The notes beneath the pieces were generated by a model. The model had not been told where the DNA came from. It was given only the letters and a program-made list of their open reading frames with translations, and did no database searches. From Ancistrus triradiatus (lineage: Eukaryota; Chordata; Actinopteri; Siluriformes; Loricariidae), in assembly GCA_025084515.1 (NCBI GenBank), contig JAJAGP010001325.1, forward strand, positions 97,001-161,000: 64,000 nucleotides of DNA. Direction: 5' to 3'. A program made the position numbers and the translations under genes. Numbering within the stretch: the first letter of the stretch is position 1; each line of letters starts with the position of its first letter. Below, piece by piece: positions 61,601-64,000 of the stretch.

Positions 61601-63818
61601 TCTCGAATGTGTACATTGTAGGGGTTTTGTGGTTGTAAAGGTTTAAATGTGAACAATCAGAGGCCTGAGATTATAAGAGGAGGTCTTTGTGTGTGTGTAT
61701 GAATTTAATACCCATGTATCCGGTTTCAGTTGATGCCAAACTGTCCGTCACAGGTTCTGAGCTCATATTGCTGCTGTTATCAGCTACAGCGAGACAGAGA
61801 GAGAGAGAGATCAGTGTAACTAATGCTAACATTTTGTTAGTTATTAAGCAAAACACACACACTCACCAATGGAGCCGTATTCATAGGGAGAGGCAGGACC
61901 TTTTCCTACAAGATAAGACGCATGGTTACTCTCTCTTACACACACACACTAAACATTCCCTCTAAACACTATAAACACGTCTTACCTAACAGCGAGGCTG
62001 AGGCCGTAACACCAACACACAGATGGGAGAAAGGGAAAATCATTAGTTTAGTACTGGAGATCCAATATCTCGTACTGTGAGGCAGTAATTCTATTCAAGG
62101 ACCAACAGGGGGCCTTCTGGCGTCATTAAAAACATTCCTGTTAAACAGGACTCAGCAGGACCTAGGCTAGATGCCAGGGTACCCACTACAGCTCTGGGAT
62201 GTAAACCTTATAAAGCATAGTACTGTGGAACCTCGGAATTTGCCTCTTTACTTTACAATTCAGATATGGAACGACCCATTTTATTTATGTTTTGCCCCCC
62301 AAAGCGAGCAAAAATTCCAACTTTAACATGGGCACCCTAAAATAAAACTCTCAGTCGGTGGTGATAATGCACCAGTATGGTATCCCAATCACCCTAACAA
62401 CCATGAGGTGTGATCATAGATTTCGGACACTCCCTCAGTCTCTACAGGACTGTGATAAGATGTGCCGAGACTGCATTATAAAGTTGTCTTTATATTTCAG
62501 TTATTTAATGTATTTAATTATTATTATTATTGTATTACATTATTTTATGCTTTAAATTCATACAAATATAATTCCATACAATTCTAGGCATAAAAAAACA
62601 ATCATTTGTTTATATGACTTCTTATGTGGAATTTGATTCCAACGGCCTTTGGAACTAATTAAGTTCGAATTACGAGGTTCCACTGTGTTTTATATTTAAC
62701 ATTTATTACCATTTATTATACATGACCATTATTTATTACCATCATCACCTTGCTGCTCCTGCCTTTCATTTACATAAACATTTTACTCTCAAAGCCAAGT
62801 GCACTACATAGGGTAGAAGGCAATGACGTCTGATCCCTACGTAGTGAACCTTTATTAATAATGTTAATAATGTAATCCCTACATTAGTGATTCAAAGCCC
62901 TAATATACTGACTCCCAACTCTGGACTCGGACACGCATGCTGCAGACATGTGAACATCTCTGACACCTCTGCATTAACTATGACCTAAAATGACTGGTTG
63001 CTAGGTTACCCGTCTCCGCTGGCGACAAGTCGGCTTCCTTCAGAAGCTCCTCCCTCTTTTTCTTCAACCTGTAGCACAGAGACGAAACTGAGAACGCTGT
63101 TTGATCGAACTAACATATTAAGTGCATATCACACACACATACACACACACCTCCTCTTCCCAAGGCAGGCCACCAGGGCGGTGAGCACGTAGAAGAGCAG
63201 GAAGATGCCCAGGCAGAACAGAATTCCTATAACATACACCTCCACTACCACAAGATAAAAGGTCTCGTTAATGACATTAATCAATCATAACCAGCCGTTT
63301 GAGTAACGAACGCCGCCCCACTCACAGTTGATGGCAGGAGAGACGACCACTTCCAGAGTTTTACTCCTGTTCCCGGGATCCAGCAGCTCGTCTGAAAAGA
63401 GAGTTATTTCTCTGTCAGACCTACTCATGGTTTCGCTGCTCCTAGTCGAGCCATTTTAAGTCCTGAGACACATCGTCTGGAACTGGGAGAATAATTATTT
63501 CTGGCTCACCGGGTAACAGAGGGTAGAACCTGAGCGGCCCGCCGCACGCCTCGTCCTCCGTCTTTACCACGATCACCACGTAGAAGCTATTACTGATGAA
63601 GTCCTTTCTCTGAAAGGTAGTTACAGCATCGCGGTTTCAACTTTAGCAGGAAACAATCAACCGAAAATAGACACAGAGCACGAAAGCCACAGAAAACCAG
63701 TATAGATCTTCTCTTTAATAGTAAATATGGACACCTGCACTGTGATGGCCGCCTTCTTGGTCATGGTCTGGTACATCCCAATGAAGGCCACGTTGTTGTC
63801 CAGATCAAACACGGGACA
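55186..63818 (-). CDS. sidt2: SID1 transmembrane family member 2 (5' part outside window)
   Basis: Multi-pass lysosomal membrane protein related to C. elegans SID-1, linked to dsRNA/RNA transport into lysosomes. Twenty-two minus-strand exons (614 codons, the C-terminal three quarters): 63818-63735, 63609-63510, 63391-63326, 63244-63151, 63068-63010, 61997-61986, 61905-61867, 61783-61712, 61102-60987, 60851-60778, 59738-59672, 59364-59291, 58757-58652, 58445-58328, 58223-58087, 57993-57885, 57792-57716, 57590-57544, 57389-57284, 56450-56340, 56215-56102, 55248-55186. Order: ectodomain end (CPVFDLDNNVAFIGMYQ), first membrane helix (VIGILFCLGIFLLFYVLTAL), cytosolic loop with YGSI (YxxPhi lysosomal sorting type) and SSVEEDDYDTLADIDSDKN, then the polytopic core. 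Conserved CREST-type residues are present: Ser and His in LLSACYHVCP, Asp in FQFDTSF, and HxxxH in DDHDIWHFLS. The end is LLTMDDDLDTVPRDKICVF. FGKDNTAFWIVFS and MGRWRL favour SIDT2 over SIDT1. All phases close. One short segment seems to be missing before ECGIPKHFG. Confidence 0.94.
55290..55316. repeat. (AAT)n tract
   Basis: About eight AAT units in the last intron of sidt2. Confidence 0.85.
55339..55862. mobile_element. hAT-like MITE ('GGATGCAC..GATATATCGG' type)
   Basis: Left end GATGCACGATATATCAGCAA; right end GTGTCGGCCCAAGTGCATCC, an imperfect complement. The inner 'GCCGATATATTTTCAGTTAT' and 'GATCGGCCACAATAATGTGC' are typical of a common fish hAT MITE. It lies in the last sidt2 intron. 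Confidence 0.6.
56340..56450 (-). other. sidt2: sidt2 in-frame membrane exon with (TG)n acceptor tract
   Basis: This 111-nt exon encodes LRSGERIQCLALVCILFTAV plus VWGFALFFFFQGLSTWQ, one membrane helix. On the minus strand it is preceded by about 25 TG units then ATAG, and followed by GTAACACAC. Being a multiple of three, its skipping would delete a helix without a frameshift. Confidence 0.85.
56454..56505. repeat. (CA)n microsatellite
   Basis: About 25 CA units abutting the sidt2 exon above. Confidence 0.95.
56590..56900. repeat. Fish repeat with 'TGTGAGGACC' and 'TCCTCACAAGGATAG' ends
   Basis: 'TACTTGTGAGGACCAAATGT', 'TTTTTCTGGTCCTCACTAGT' and 'GGAAAGTCCTCACAAGGATA' are landmarks of a common fish intronic repeat; related pieces occur near 44240. 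Confidence 0.5.
56901..57281 (+). repeat. Dispersed repeat of unknown family, copy B
   Basis: Direct-orientation match to 32230-32652. It is shorter in the GT-rich middle and ends likewise in (GT)n. It lies in a sidt2 intron, antisense to that gene, whereas copy A is in sense within a map4k1 intron. Confidence 0.8.
58482..58640. repeat. (GT)n(GA)n compound microsatellite in a sidt2 intron
   Basis: About 50 GT/GAGT units followed by about 20 GA units. It fills most of the 206-base intron between the exon ending ..HKRVAAK and the exon starting ECGIPKHFG. Confidence 0.95.
59963..60254. mobile_element. hAT-like MITE ('TAGGGGTGGGCAATAC')
   Basis: Left end TAGGGGTGGGCAATACGACC; the right end reads TAGGGGTGGGTGATATGG on the other strand. 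The sub-terminal 'CCGTATCGTGATACG' and 'CAATATTGTGATATTTTTACC' are typical of a common fish hAT-type MITE. Length about 290 bp, in a sidt2 intron. Confidence 0.7.
60632..60645 (+). promoter_or_regulatory. CTCF consensus match in a sidt2 intron
   Basis: CCAGCAGGTGGCGC matches CCASYAGRKGGCRS at every position. A weaker match, CCACTAGAGGGC, is at 61413-61424. Confidence 0.4.
61986..61997 (-). other. sidt2: Predicted 12-nt microexon of sidt2
   Basis: CCTCGCTGTTAG sits between a CAG acceptor and a GTAAG donor on the minus strand. It joins the flanking exons in phase (ending in one base, starting with two), adding A-S-L-L-G between ..DLSPAET and KGPASPYEYGSI. Direct joining of the neighbours would also be in frame, so it may be alternative. 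Confidence 0.6.
62221..62686. mobile_element. DNA element with 'ACTGTGGAACCTCGGAATT' inverted ends
   Basis: Left TACTGTGGAACCTCGGAATT; right AATTACGAGGTTCCACTGTG, complementary. The ends resemble Tigger/pogo-type fish elements (CAGTGGAACCTCG). Non-coding, about 465 bp, in a sidt2 intron. Confidence 0.65.
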
Positions 63819-64000
63819 CTGGAGAAAGAAACAAACGTTCTTATCATTCATGTGCACAATTTGTTACGTGAGTAATGTTGATCAGGTCGGGGTGTGGTCT
63901 TATACATGGCAGCCCTTAGTGGACCAGAGGGTTTGCACAGGTCATGTCGTAGGTCATTTTAAAATGCCTGCAGTAAAACGTCCAGAATGCGTTATGTTAA
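63819..64000 (-). other. sidt2 intron continuing beyond the window
   Basis: The acceptor CTCCAG precedes exon 63818-63735. No further exon is recognised to the right edge, so the signal peptide and most of the ectodomain lie outside. Confidence 0.7.

Overview
The window is nuclear DNA of a ray-finned fish, most likely a teleost. The evidence is GT-AG spliced genes with short exons, very dense (CA)n/(GT)n microsatellites, many decayed Tc1/mariner- and hAT-like elements, and protein pieces that match vertebrate families throughout. There are no operons, plasmid features, phage genes or CRISPR arrays.

Layout. (1) 23-882, + strand: the last three coding exons of a proteasome alpha-1 (PSMA6) gene whose sequence diverges from canonical PSMA6. 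(2) 8808-11532, - strand: a complete three-exon Otx/Crx-family homeobox gene of otx5/crx type (293 aa). (3) About 12 kb of non-coding DNA between the diverging homeobox and kinase genes, rich in decayed transposons and microsatellites. It also holds candidate K50-homeodomain (GGATTA) sites, a possible GC-rich upstream exon and two good CTCF consensus matches. (4) 23833-46598, + strand: map4k1 (HPK1), 32 coding exons, 871 aa, with a 9.5-kb first intron full of repeats. (5) 48321-51644, + strand: dmwd, four coding exons, 655 aa, with a GC-rich first exon and a 2.2-kb 3' UTR. (6) 55186 to beyond the right edge, - strand: sidt2, 22 coding exons visible, covering the last 614 codons.

The CRX/OTX5, MAP4K1 and DMWD genes all have human counterparts on 19q13, so this looks like a conserved vertebrate block, here joined to sidt2 and a psma6 paralogue. 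The genes are not a pathway. They are neighbours with separate jobs: proteolysis, photoreceptor/pineal transcription, lymphocyte kinase signalling, a WD40 scaffold and a lysosomal membrane protein. Exon models were built by hand from splice consensus, reading phase and family knowledge. Every internal phase closes, and the three complete coding sequences sum to whole codons.

I see no wholly new gene system. The observations most worth following are: the divergent alpha-1 proteasome subunit; a (TG)mTn tract at a map4k1 kinase-exon acceptor; sidt2 microexon structure, including an apparently missing short segment; paired CTCF-like motifs between two unrelated genes; several degenerate minisatellites; and an unassigned ~380-bp repeat family present in two well-matched copies.
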